Below are positions 1 to 10,902 of a stretch of DNA of 64,000 nucleotides, piece by piece. Position numbers and translations under genes: made by a program. Numbering within the stretch: position 1 is the first letter of the stretch; the number at the start of each line of letters is the position of its first letter. Below the pieces are notes generated by a model. That model was not told the DNA's origin and did not search any database. It saw only the letters and a list, made by a program, of their open reading frames with translations. This DNA is from Adiantum capillus-veneris (Eukaryota; Streptophyta; Polypodiopsida; Polypodiales; Pteridaceae), in contig CM043953.1 of the NCBI GenBank assembly GCA_014529385.2, forward strand, positions 114,481,549-114,545,548, written 5' to 3'.

Positions 1-633
1 TTCACTTTGGGGGGTCATATAACACCGTTACCCTCTCCAGGCTCATCACACTAGTAAACTCTCTTTATAATACTTAAGCTAAAGGTCAATAGGGACTAAG
101 CCCTCTAGAAAGCCCTAGTACATTTCACACAATGCTGCCTAAATCGGATTAAGAACTTAAGTAGCCATTGATAATTAGGAAGGCAATCCCCATGGTATTA
201 AGAGAAGATCTCTAACACCTAGCTTGGTCAAACTAGCTTAGTCAGACTGCTTGATTTTTAAACCTAGACAAGTGATTAGGACAAAAAATTACATTGAATT
301 TAATGTTTGGTGCTAAACAAATGTGCTGAATATTATGATACCAATCACAATCAAAGCAGACAAACATAGATGCAAAAAAGATAAGGGGCAATGCTAATGG
401 ACAAGAAACACCTGTTTGTGTTGATGGTCGCGCTTGATTTGAAGTGTGAGTCAAGATAAAGATTCCATGAAGGTCCAAATCCTAACAACAGCAACACGCT
501 CCTGTACACACTAGGAAACACAAGGAATACCTCTAGGAGGCACATCAGTGGGAAAAGGTACCAACACTTATTGAACACAACAAAAAAAAACATAAGGAAC
601 CCTAACCTAATTATTTGCACTCCCCCTAGAGAG
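1..633 (-). other. E1 region 3' of the acidic ORF, homologous to E2 55.3-55.92 kb
   Basis: No coding capacity is visible. On the minus strand it aligns collinearly with E2 from about 55,295 to 55,920, including the shared stretches tgtctaggttta, gatgccttcctaat-like and cctttagcttaagtattata. It therefore belongs to E1 and is not host flank. The true end of E1 must lie left of base 1. Confidence 0.6.
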
Positions 634-1056
634 TCAAGGGAATAGGATATTGTAGAGATTGGGGGGAAACCCTAAGTCTACACCCCTATCCTCGTCGTCG
701 AGATAAACAACGTCATCTTCCATGAGACCATATGTGCCATCCGTGTAGTCATGTAAATCTTCTTCTTCATCATAGGTACCCATGTTTACTAAGAAGGTCA
801 CTAGACGCCTATAGTCATCTTGGTCAAAAGGGTAGGCTTGTGCAATGGGAGAAACGCTCTCTACTAAGTATGGGTCAGTCGTGGTCAAGAGACGTATCAG
901 CCATTCTAGCTCCTCGAAATTCCTCTCACATGCTAGCGTACCTACCAAATCCCATTCACATGCAATCACCGGAAAGACCATGTGGAACATTTGTGAAAAG
1001 TAACGAGGGTACCTCTCACCCAAGGCAGGAGTGGATGACTCTAGCATACTAGCCAT
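634..1056 (-). CDS. Acidic 140-residue ORF of unknown function, downstream of the E1 polypurine tract
   Basis: I do not recognise this protein. It starts MASMLESS, has an aromatic/hydrophobic middle (RYPRYFSQMFHMVFPV, then a W-x-I-R-L-L segment) and a strongly acidic C-terminal third (YDEEEDLHD, then VVYLDDEDRG), and ends PNLYNILFP. I chose the ATG at 1,056 over an in-frame ATG 36 bases upstream because the same ATG-GCT-AGT start is kept in E2 at 54,876. It is uninterrupted in E1, whereas the E2 copy carries a stop and frameshifts. It sits about 225 bases downstream of the polypurine tract and behind a TATA-like box conserved in both copies. It may be an accessory protein of this family or a leftover of an env-like region; no membrane segment supports the second reading. 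Confidence 0.5.
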   Translation of the reverse strand: MASMLESSTPALGERYPRYFSQMFHMVFPVIACEWDLVGTLACERNFEELEWLIRLLTTTDPYLVESVSPIAQAYPFDQDDYRRLVTFLVNMGTYDEEEDLHDYTDGTYGLMEDDVVYLDDEDRGVDLGFPPNLYNILFP

Positions 1057-1192
1057 ATCTGTACACGCAAATAGATGATGGTTAGAGTGCAAATATTACA
1101 AGGGTCGTGTTCTTGTGCATAATGTGTTTTTATGATTTTGTGCTATGGCTCTTGCTCTTTTACTTTTTATCTTGTTTTTGTGAGTATAAGGA

Positions 1193-1201
1193 TTTATATA
1201 T
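1193..1201 (-). promoter_or_regulatory. TATA-like box between polypurine tract and acidic ORF (E1)
   Basis: On the minus strand the sequence reads gggaATGCATATATAAATCC, about 140 bases upstream of the acidic ORF start. E2 has a matching AT-rich box (54,685-54,694) after the same gggaatg context. Promoter function is inferred from position and conservation only. Confidence 0.35.
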
Positions 1202-1281
1202 GCATTCCCTAAGATTGGAGATTAAGAGTTCAGGGAGAAAGGTTGAGAGGGGAGTCAGTGAATGATGAGTGTCAGCAAACA

Positions 1282-1297
1282 CTCCCCCCTTCTTTGG
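1282..1297 (-). other. Polypurine tract of E1
   Basis: On the minus strand: ccAAAGAAGGGGGGAG followed directly by TGTTTGCTG. E2 has the equivalent AAGGAAGGGGGGA followed by TGTCTAAG. A purine tract followed by TG is the usual junction with a 3' LTR, but the 5' LTR at 17,202-17,826 does not resemble what follows here, so this may be an internal tract. Confidence 0.6.
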
Positions 1298-1302
1298 GTA
1301 GA

Positions 1303-2490
1303 TCATACCGTTTGAAATGATGTCGTCACCCTTTGAAACCAGTTGTTCCAAGTTGTTATAGGTGAAGGCTTTAACCAATAGTTTTTGACCACCCTATGCG
1401 TTTCATCTAGTTGCAAGGGTGGTAAGGTACTCTCCCATGATTTTATTTGCAACATTGTTGTAGGTGGTGAACTTACAACGGGAGGTGCAAACTCTTTCTT
1501 GCTTGTATGGATATGTACAATGGTAGGTGGAGGTTGTGTTGAAGCTTCTATTTCCGTATAGGAACTACATGAAGAGCAAGAAGCTTCATTTGATTTCCTT
1601 GTTTTTGAGCTAGGTGGAATCAATCGTTTTTTCTTTGGTACCCAAACTAGCTCTAGAGTGGGTGTGTAACATTCCGTGATTTTTTCCTTTCCGCGATCTT
1701 CAATTCGTTTTGGAGCCACAGAATTGAGCTCACATGGGCCCGGTGACAAGTAAGAGCACAATTTACATTTTGGCACCCATATTTGATCATTTCCTTCATA
1801 GTAGCCTTGGGCTTGCAATAGTTCTTTAGGAATCTAACGCAACGTTTCTTTACATTTCTTGGGGAAAATGGGATGTCTCTTACCAAGATCCTTCCTTTTA
1901 GCACTGACTATGGTTGCTAAAGAAGCTTTAGGGACCCACTTGTATGTTTTCTTTGTTATATTGGGATGGGTCTTGTGTGTCTCAAGCTTTATTTCAGCTA
2001 CATCAGTTGAAGCTCTAGAGACTTGGGCTATGGGGACATATGGTTCAACCTCTTGGACATGCAATGTTTTGGGTTTTATTTCCTTAAGAGGCAATATCTC
2101 AGGGAGTGTGGCTTGAGTGGCAGAGCTAAGAGTTGGTTTCTGTGTTGTGACACCCCCTGTTCCCCAATCAATAGTGCATTTGGTGGCTATCATCCACGTG
2201 CGTCCTAGATTTATATTACCCTCCATAGTTCCAATAGGCATGACCAAAAAGTCTTGAGCTACAACCCCATTGTCATAACTGACAGAAGTGTGCCAGATTC
2301 CAAAAACCGAAGTTTTTTTCTTATTGACACCCTTGACTTGGATAATACTCTCAGATAGAGGTGGCTTCCCTAACTGACACCACACCCCATATGATAGCAG
2401 ATTATATTTAGCACACGTGTCCAATAAGGCGTTATATAGCACTTTTCCATAGGTGCTATTTAGCTCAATAGGGTATCATAGAGGTGTGTC
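1303..2490 (-). pseudogene. Post-integrase ORF: second retropepsin-like domain plus W-V-P-K repeats (E1)
   Basis: This is one frame of about 380 codons with a single internal stop near 1,834. The N-terminal part looks like an aspartic protease of retropepsin fold: ALLDTCAKYNLLS (a D-T-x-A active-site loop, with Cys where Gly is expected), then FLVMPIG and NLGRTWM, followed by TKCTIDWG, in the order seen in retropepsins. It is followed by YKWVPK, a broken [W]IPK, QIWVPK and LVWVPK at irregular spacing, a Pro/Ser/Thr-rich linker, and a C-terminal block (WESTLPPLQLDE, then TTWNNWFQRV) that is kept in E2. The internal stop replaces the Trp of one W-I-P-K motif; E2 has TGG there. It is separate from the usual protease at 3.4-4.1 kb. 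Its function is unknown; a decayed active site (DTCA, DTRA in E2) suggests a structural or substrate-like role. Confidence 0.6.
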
Positions 2491-3404
2491 ATAGTCCAAC
2501 CAATCCTCATCGGTTTCAACGTGGATGCATGTGTGACTCCAAGGTTAGCCTCTTGTTTTCGTCTTATGCATTGTTGTCGCTCCTTAGCCTCAGCTTGAGC
2601 TTGTATCTTCTTCAATTCTGTTTGTGTCTTAGCTGCCTTTTTTGTATGGATGGCACGTAGCTCCTCTTGGCTTAAAGGATCATAGTATCTTTTAAATTTT
2701 CTCCCATTGAGGAATCCAATGGTTTCAACTCCATCAAGAGTCTCCACACGAATGGTTCCTTGTGGGGTGATCTCACATACTCTATATGGTCCTTTTCTCT
2801 CATATTTCAACTTTTTCTTTTCGTTACGCACTCCATACATAAGGACTTTATCACCAACATTGATATCTTTGTTCTTTAGATGACGGTCAAACCATTTCTT
2901 CCTCCTATCTTTCTCCACAAGTGCATTTTGCACAGCTAATTGCCTCTCTTCATCTATCCTTTCAAGGATATATAATCGCTCAACTAAGGGGTTACCATCC
3001 CAACCTTCTTGAGAAGCTACTCAAAGACTAGGAACAACAAACTCCCATGGCATAACCGCTTCTTGGCCATACACCATCTTGAATGGTGTGCAGTTAATGG
3101 CAACTTTGTACGCAGTACAATAAGTCCATAGAGCTGATGTAAGCTTTAAATCCCAATCTGTGCGATGAGCTTCCACCGTTTTGGTCAAGATAGAGATTAA
3201 GGTCTTGTTGGTGCTCTCAGCTTGGCCATTTTCTTGTTGATAATAAGGTGTGGACTTATGGTGAGCTATCATAAAGTTGGTAGTGAGTTCTTTTATTACT
3301 CCATTTATAAAATGAGTACCATTGTCACTCACAATCTCAAAGGGACAACCAATCTTGTGATAATGTTCTCAAAGATAAACTTGGCAGTTGACCTTGTATC
3401 AGTC
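2460..3404 (-). pseudogene. Integrase, catalytic-core C-half and C-terminal domain (E1)
   Basis: The frame begins just after the internal deletion (RSTAKFIFENIIT), loses one base in a T run near 3,365, then continues with SDNGTHF (second catalytic Asp) and ENGQAESTNKTL (catalytic Glu). The C-terminal domain carries a GPY-type module (RKGPYRVCEI, then FLNGRKFKRYYDP) and a Lys/Gln/Glu-rich tail likely to be helical. A TGA near 3,021 splits core from tail, and E2 has a TGA at the same place. The zinc-binding N-terminus and first catalytic Asp are gone with the deletion, so the enzyme cannot be active. Confidence 0.8.
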
Positions 3405-4801
3405 ATCCCAGGTAGTACATCCATATAAAGAGAATCTTCCCCAACATCAGTGTCCTCTTTACACGTGTAACAATACTGCAATGGGGCCAAGTGAACTGTG
3501 GTGTCAGATATATGATCAATTATAAACTTGTTTCCTAGGGGATGTGCTCGACCAGTCACAAGATCCACTCGAATGACAGAATCTTGGAACTGCAAGTAGA
3601 CATGGTTTTTAGACCAGTCATGCACCATTTTTGCTTCCCTCATGAAAGGACGTCCTAAGATCATCTCTGATGCCATACTGTGTTTGGAGAAATCCATAAC
3701 AATGAAGGTAATCCTTATTTTATGTCCAAAGACCTTGATCTTGAGATCTTCTAGCATCCCAATAGGCTTAACAATAGACCCACTGGACATCTTCACTACT
3801 ATGGTTGTGGTCACAAGGTGAGGTCTTCCCATAGTTTCCCAACAACTTTTAGTCACAATGCTAACCCCAGCGCCACCATCAAGGATTCCCTTCACAGTTA
3901 ATCCCTTAGCAGTGATTGGTATGGTCACATTGGATTCATCACCCTCAAAGTATTGTCCCAACTTGTTAACATGTATTTCTATATCAAGGTTCTCATCTAG
4001 GTTGGGTTGTGGATCTAAGTGTTCCTCCTCTATTGGCATCTCCCCAGCTCCATCCATCTGCCCAAACTTCAATTCTCCATTGAGGAAGGCTCGAAGAGCA
4101 GAGACTAGCTCAGGATCTTTATATAGTTTGGACACGATGGTGGTTCTAACTTCTAAAGACATGAAATCCATCAATTTGGTAATGTTTAACGGGACCTTTT
4201 GGACTTCAATCCCTTGACGTGGGGAAGATGGGATCTCCATTTCTTTGATAGGATCAAGTAGTCCCTCTGTAAACATTCTTTCCATCAAGAAGTGAGTACG
4301 CCCACTTTCCCGTGACTTTAAGTCACTTTCTTCTTGGATGAAACTAGGTATGGCTAAGGGTCTATGGAATTGGTGAGGTTGTTGTTGCATAGGGAACATG
4401 GTGTCTATAATCTGGATCTTCCTAGATGCTGGTTCTAGATCCCTTTGGGTATCTTCTACCAAACTCCTTAATTGCTTGACTCGCTCAATCTCCTCTGTAG
4501 GGTTTGGATAAGTTCTTATCTTCTTCTTGGATCCTGGCCATTGTGTCTCATGAAGATCTTCCTTGTTGGTTTCTATCTTAATGGTCGTTTTGGTCTCCAT
4601 GGTTTCTCCTAAGTCAGAATCCTCTTCAATGTCATTCATATATATGGGGTCGTCACCAATCCCTATGTTGGTCTTTGAACTGGGGTCTGACTTCGCTGCT
4701 TTTTGCGATCTCTTCCTTCGTGTTTTCTTCTTTTTTTGAGATTGGGTAATTAATGCCGTGTCTCTTTCCTCAAGAATATAATTTTGTTTTTGGAGCATCA
4801 A
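3398..4801 (-). pseudogene. Gag-pol linker and aspartic protease, fused to integrase by a deletion (E1)
   Basis: The frame continues directly from gag after one TGA (4,802-4,804). It starts with a Lys/Arg-rich linker (KKKKTRRKRSQK), then a Glu-rich region, and then a retropepsin: KGILDGGAGVSIV (DGGA loop, common in plant Tat-like elements), with MILGRPFMREAK near the C-terminus. It keeps VLPGM and then jumps straight into integrase sequence at about 3,398-3,406. In E2 about 2.87 kb containing RT, RNase H and the integrase N-terminus lie between the same two points. This is therefore an internal deletion derivative that could only move with enzymes supplied in trans. Confidence 0.8.
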
Positions 4802-7800
4802 TCATGTGAGTACGTTTACTGGTACCACAAGTGTACTTTGTGATGGGTCCTCAGTACCTTCAATCAAGTTTAATGGAATGATCTTCGGTGCATTTGGATT
4901 ATTTGGACATTGGGCAATCAAATGATCTATGCCACATCGATTACACATGAGTGTCGGCATTGTAGACGTGCTCGCTTGATTGGTTTGCATTAGTGTGGTG
5001 TTCTTTTGTAGCCTAATAGGACACTCGGCTACACGATGTGGACCTCCACACTCATAGCATTGAAGAGGTGGTCTCTTAGCAGTGTAATTGATATTTTGGC
5101 CTCTTGCAGCAAGAGCAGCTACTTGATAGACAGGTTTGACTTGTCCCCAATAGTCCTCCATGTAGTATTGTGGACTTTCTTCAAGCACATCCATCCCATA
5201 GGCAATATTAGGATCCATATCTTCCTCACAGCCTTCCAAACAAGAAATAGATGACTCACAACCCACTTGATTCACAGAAGTGATTCTCGGATGTAGTGGT
5301 TGCGGTCCTAGCACTGGAGGTGGTAAGGGTGTTGTTTGAACAACATTTTGGGCCCTAAGGACCATGTGTTGTGCTGTTTGTTCAAGAGGTGGGGCCGGCA
5401 TCAACGTAGGCACTCGATGTGTGTCTGTCCATGCTAAGGTTGGTCTATTGGCCATCGCGCACTTAAATACTATGCAATCCTTAGCTTGATGACCATACCT
5501 CCCACAGGCATTGCAATTCCCATTGAATTTCACTCTAAAAGTAGGGCATTCACTGGTACTATGCGGTCCATAGCATACTGAGCACCATTGCTGCTCCCTT
5601 CTTGGATACATATTATTGTTTTGTGGAGCACGATCGTCTCTAAGACTCTCTTGAATAGCCTTGGTGAGATTTGCTAAAGTCATCTCAGATATCTTTGGCT
5701 CTTTAGAAATAGGCTTTTGGGTCATTGGTTGATGCCCTGATGCTTGCAAGCTAATAGATTTATGCTCAACAGACACTCTTTCTCCTTGAATCATTAAATT
5801 ATCCTCCAATTGGATCGCATCGGTGGTGACTGCTTCCCAAGTGGTGATACCTCTAATGACTAGGCCATTGTAGATATCCTCATGTCGTAATCCCCTAATG
5901 AATCTATCAAGAAATTGGTTATTATTGAAGCACTCATTTGGATTACATCGAGAATTCAAATGCTTCAAGCGACTAATAAAGTCTCTCACCGACTCCCCTT
6001 CCTCTCGTTGGGCTTTCTGGAGCTAAGAGGCTACACCCCAAAGCACTCCCTCTCGTATGTATTCTTTCAAGAGCAGTCTCCTAAGAGTAGGGTAAATTGT
6101 TTTTTCTTCCACCCTTAGGGTTCTATACCAATCCCCTACCTTCCCACTTAAGGTTAGGCTTAAAGCATTACTCTTCTACAGGTCATTGTGTTCTCCTAGA
6201 GAATCGCATATTTGTTCAAACACTTTGATATGCTTTCTCACATCCCCGTCTCCACTAAATTTTTGTGTGAGCTTGGCTATTTGTATTGCCTTACTTCTAG
6301 GCTCTCTATCAGGCGTGTTACGCATATTCTCAGCAATAGATCGACCAATAGCTTGAGCAAATGTTGCCAAGTCACCTAAGTGAGCAGGCATCGTGGGTGA
6401 AGGTGCTCCAGAGACTACATCTGGAGTAGGTATTGGCATTGGGCTTGGCGCATAGGAAGCCCTTGGGTTCCACGTTGGGTACGATGTTGTGCCATGTGGT
6501 GGTCCATAGTTCATATGTGTGGCCCTAGACATAGCAGACATCGGATGTGACATGCTAATGCTAGCCAGTATAGTCCCATGGAAATAAGAACTTGGGTGTT
6601 GTGGTTGTGGATCATAGGTAGTTGAAACAATGGGAGGAGTGGAGACTACATGAGTACGAGGACCCATGGATGTATACGATTGGTACACACCTGTAGGTAC
6701 TATTGCAGGCATTGAGCTACCATGTAGCGGTGCTTTACTAACAAATGAGGTCCATGGCATGTTCCTTGGCATGCCCATCATTGGGGTAGGCATGGTAGCC
6801 GGGGTGTCATCAAGGGAAAGATGAGCTAGACTTGGAAAGGTGAAGCTATCACTTGTGGGCTCAGATTGCACTGAGACTCCTGGAGAAACAACATATGGAG
6901 GATCCATTGAACTTATCGAGGGAGTCTCCATTTGCGATAAGGTTGGTTGTTTAGCCTTTCCTATATCCAAGAATCTCATGAGACCCGTTGAAGGCATGTT
7001 GATCCCCTTGTTGTGTCTCCCTAACTCAATCACCCTATGGATGACCTCCCAAACTCTTTGTTGTTGATCCTCCACACTAGTAGCACCCATTGTGGATTGT
7101 AGGACATCTAACCAACCCACGTGATAGGTGTGACCTGTGTATAGTTCGGTCAGAGTTTCTGTTTGTAGTTCATACTCCCAGTTCTCATTTAAGAACACTC
7201 CATCTAGGATTGAGGTGCTAGGGGTGTCCTTTGAGCTAGATGCAATGTTGCTTTCTAGAGGCTGTCCTTTAACAATTGCTAAGTCAGGAGCACTCGATTG
7301 CTCTCTTAGCAAAGATATTGACATAGGAGCTTTTGATTTTAACTCTCTTCGTTGCTCCGCCTTGCGTAAGCTCTCCATTTCCTTTTCCCTTGCTGCAAGG
7401 ATATATCACTCAACCTCTTGTACTTCGGCAAGGCTTCTACATCGGGTAATATGACCTCTAAGGGAAATAACTCTGAAGAGTCAGGAGGTGCAGTGAATGA
7501 AGTATTCACGTGCACATTCTCTAAGGGTATAGGGTCTACGTTGGTCATGAATGGAGAATTTACTTCCCCACCCCCCTCATTTACATCATTAGCTCCATGT
7601 TCGGAGCGAGTGGCTCTACTAAAGGTTTCCTTCAAGTGGCTAAGCACGCTTGGCCCAGACCGTGGGCCCATGGCATGCATGTCTTGGCTTGAGCTATCGG
7701 CATTAGGCATTGGGAAACCCTCCATGACGTCGTAGTCAGAGGAAGAGTCACTAGCCGCTATGTTCGGGTCTTGGTTTGTACTACCTTGGGTCCCAGCCGA

Positions 7801-7822
7801 GGGCCCGGAACCTAAAGTAGGT
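4802..7822 (-). pseudogene. Gag with four CCHC zinc knuckles (E1)
   Basis: Gag is readable from the B insertion point down to 4,802. There is a one-base frameshift near 7,395 and in-frame stops near 6,177 and 6,030. The N-terminal part is Ser/Pro/Thr-rich with a KAEQRRELKSK segment. A gag capsid-like block lies around 6,230-5,880 (DWYRTL, then REEGESVRDFISRLKHLNSR). Four CCHC knuckles follow: CSVC-GPH-TSEC near 5,585, CNACGRYGHQAKDC near 5,515, CYECGGPHRVAEC near 5,060 and CNRCGIDHLIAQC near 4,950. Three of the four have three residues, not four, between the second Cys and His. The closing TGA lies in TGATTG where E2 has CGATCG, so gag and pol were originally one frame. Confidence 0.8.
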
Positions 7823-7824
7823 GG
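7820..7824. repeat. Left target-site duplication of element B (GGTGG)
   Basis: GGTGG precedes the left LTR and GGTGA (16,708-16,712) follows the right LTR. Four of five bases agree, as expected for a 5-bp duplication with one later change. Confidence 0.55.
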
Positions 7825-9413
7825 TGTAACATTTAATGGCCTAATAACTTATGTGTAGCGGAAATTAGCATGAACATAGTGGGCATTTCATTAGAATAGA
7901 TTCCTAATGAGAATTACAAGAGTGCTTGGGTGGAGAGAGCAACAAAAAGCATAACACCTAGTTAGATAGCATCAACAATACTTTCAAAAGAGAGAGAAAT
8001 TAAGCTATTGACAACAGTTGAGGACCGGATTTGCATGGAGCCGGTCCCCCCTCCAAAAGGCTTTGTATTATGGTTTCTCCCATCAAGAGAGACATTGTAC
8101 AATACAATTCTTTGTGTTCCTTCAAGACTAGCTAGTGCAATGAAGATGGAAGCTTCATGCTCTAAGCAAAACACTTAATCAAACACAACTTGAATTATCC
8201 CCGTTCTCAGACCCAAGACCTCATGCACCTTCGAAGATGGTGAGAGCTAGCAGGGTATGAGAGTAGATTGAGAGGAAGAAGGAGTATCTTATGAGAAAGA
8301 TGTACATCTCCTCACATAATCACTCATATTAGCATAGCTTAGCTTAGTAATTAGCTTGGTAGACAAGACGAGCATGCATTGAAGCTTGGCTCTTGGTTGG
8401 ATTTGTATCCACATGCCAAGAGAGTGTTGATGTAGGCTTCTATCTCACAAGCTTGGAGTAGGTGATGAGCTCTCCATTAATGCTTGGGAGGAGATAGAGT
8501 ATTCTTTCTTCACACATGGTCAAGTGTGAGTGTGTGTGTGTGTCAATGCCAAGCAAAAATCATCCCCCTCTCTCTCTTGGGCGAGCCCTTCCTGCTAAAA
8601 TGGTCTGGCTTTTGCCTCATTGGACCTCCCCAAGTCAAGCCAATGGGTGTTAAGCATCATAAGTGATAGCCTTCTGACATGTGTCCCCCTTTCCCCTTTT
8701 GTGAGAGCTTTAGGTAATTAAATAATTAAACTAAACTCTCATTGGACCCCTTTGCCTCCTGGCCAATAGGAATCAGGCAAGCCATTGGGCTCCTGAATGC
8801 TCATTGGACCCCTTGGGAGACTACCCAATAGTCTTCTAGGAGACTTAATTGGTTTCTTTTATTAAATGTTTTTAAATTAATTAAACTAGATTTACTCTAG
8901 CTTAATTCTCATTGGTCCACTTCAAGGGTCTTCCAATAGGAATTGGGCACACCTTGTGGGCATCTCGCCTAGGGAGCTGACATGTGTCCCTAATTCCCTT
9001 TGTGTAAAGGGAGCCTGTGTGTGTGTGTGTGTGTGGCTTTCTCTCTCATCCCCTACTAAATGGGCTCGCCCCCTCCTTTGTAGGATTTGAAGAAGACTTT
9101 TGTACACACACTAAGCATCCAATTTTCCCTAGGATTGACCTTTGGACACAACCTTTGAATTTTGGAACCTTAGCATTTTGGAAGTCTTAATGGGCTGAAC
9201 CTTAGGGTCTTTTTAGCCCATTGTTGCACATGGCTCTTTTGCAGATGGCCCCCCCTTTTGATCCCTATTTTCCCTCCTTTGGATCCCTATTGTGGCCGGT
9301 CTGCTAGCTTAACCAATATTCTAGCTTTTTCTCCCCTGGTACCTCCCCACATTAAATGATCAGTTTAATATGAGAAAATCATTTAGGAGAATTAGATATT
9401 GATTATTATGACA
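7825..9413 (-). repeat. 3' LTR of element B
   Basis: It begins TGTAACATTTAATGGCC and ends ATTATTATGACA on the plus strand. It differs from the partner at 15,115-16,707 by about 12 substitutions that I counted by eye, an 8-bp gap (ctcattgg missing here near 8,850) and a 2-bp TG-repeat difference. It contains short (TG)n runs near 8,528 and 9,016. Confidence 0.95.
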
Positions 9414-9427
9414 TTACCTCTCTCTTG
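9414..9427 (-). other. Polypurine tract of element B
   Basis: On the minus strand it reads CAAGAGAGAGGTAA immediately before the LTR start TGTCATAATAATC. Position and composition fit a plus-strand primer. Confidence 0.75.
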
Positions 9428-9769
9428 AAATCATAGTCGTCCTCGACTATGGTGTAGAGAAGATAAAGCATATTCATGAGTCCTTTTCTTAGCGGGTAGA
9501 GGATCCCTATGTTACCCTACGACATCATTCCATAATGGATGACTAGTCCATTTGGCGCTTGAGAGCCTGAGGCTGCCGCAAGCATGTCTGCACATCAGTC
9601 CTATCAGTCTTCCATAGTAGAGTGACAAGCTCTACTTGGTGATTGGGAGACGTCGTCTCCACAAACTTGATCTAAGCATGCATACTACTTTATTTTTTTG
9701 CACAAATAAAGAAAAAGAGAGTCTTATAAGACAAAAATTTTGTTCATTTTTAACATTTTGTACATTTGC

Positions 9770-10902
9770 TTACTCTTGGGAAGCATTGTAAGCATTGACA
9801 AGGTTTAGGTTATCCTTTAATTGTATGCCTTGCATCCATCTAGCATCTTCAAAAGGATAATTCTTAAACTTAATAAGATATCGTCGGATAGTCTTACCGC
9901 CTCTTAATACCTTGTCTTCATGTCGGAGAATGGACTCGGGCTGCAGCACCTCCTCTTGGTCCTCGATCTCCGGTGGGTCTTCAATAGTTGGTTCTTGAGG
10001 TGGCTCTCCTTTGTAAGGCTTTAATAGGCTCACATGAAAAGCATTGTGTATGAGCCAATGATTGGGCAACTTAAGTTGATAGGCCATGTCATTGATTGGC
10101 CTAAGAATCTGGAAGGGACCATAGTACCTTTTTGCTAGTTTAGCATAGTACTTTTGGTGGCCCGTAGGATTATTGCCCGTCGTGTGCCTTAATCGAGCCT
10201 TGGGAAACTTTAACAAGACCCAATCGTTTTCTTTAAAGGCTTGGGCTCTTCTGTGCTTGTCAGCAGCAGCCTTTTGCCTTTGCTGTGAGATAGAGATAGC
10301 ATCTTTAATCTTTTGAAAAGATTCTTGTAGGTCTCAGCTATACTCATCTGCAGCGAAGATCTTCCCATGTACCTTAAGTAGCAAGGGACTTTTTGATCTT
10401 CCCTCAATTACCTCGAAAGGTGCTTTTCCTGTGGAAGTATGTACAGTGTTATTGTAAGCATACTCCACTAAGGGTAAGTACTTCTCCCATTGGGATCTTT
10501 GATCTACTTCCGTTACATAGGCTTTTAGTAGATCAAGAATTGTTAGGTTAGATATTTCACTTTGGCCATCCGTTTGTGGATGATAGGCCGAAGAGAAATT
10601 TAGCCTTGTCCCTAAATTCTCAAAGAGACCCTTCCAGAAATTACTGGTCATTCTAGGATCTCTATTCGACACTATGGACATTGGCAAGCCATGGTATTTG
10701 AAAATTTGTGAAATGAAGAGGGTTGCCATTTGATGGGCTTTGATAGTCTTTTTGACACGTATAAGATGAGCTTGTTTACTGAACCTGTCTACTATCTTCC
10801 ATATTCCTGTATTCCCATGGATAGACTTAGGCAATCCAAAGATAAAATCCATGGATATGCTCTCCCATGGTGAATTAGGGATTGGCAAGGGTTGAAGCAA
10901 TG
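9770..10902 (-). pseudogene. Integrase core, GPF module and chromodomain-like tail (element B)
   Basis: The frame starts LLQPLPIPNSPWESISMDF (first catalytic Asp), continues with SNRDPRMTS, where the second catalytic Asp is Asn, and then TDGQSEISN (Glu kept). One TGA at 10,334-10,336 interrupts it; the frame is otherwise continuous. RYYGPFQIL and IHNAFHVSLLKPY form the GPF module. The tail ESILRHEDKV, RRYLIKFKNYPFEDARWM resembles a chromodomain. Asp-to-Asn is a G-to-A change on the coding strand, compatible with cytosine deamination. Integration activity is not expected. Confidence 0.85.

Noticed and set aside
1303-2442. Post-integrase ORF of E1 as a retroviral-type envelope gene
   Set aside because: No signal peptide or transmembrane segment; the motifs look like a protease fold and W-V-P-K repeats.
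9428-9769. Possible extra gene between integrase and 3' LTR of element B
   Set aside because: Only short frames and an A/T-rich stretch; fits a 3' untranslated region.
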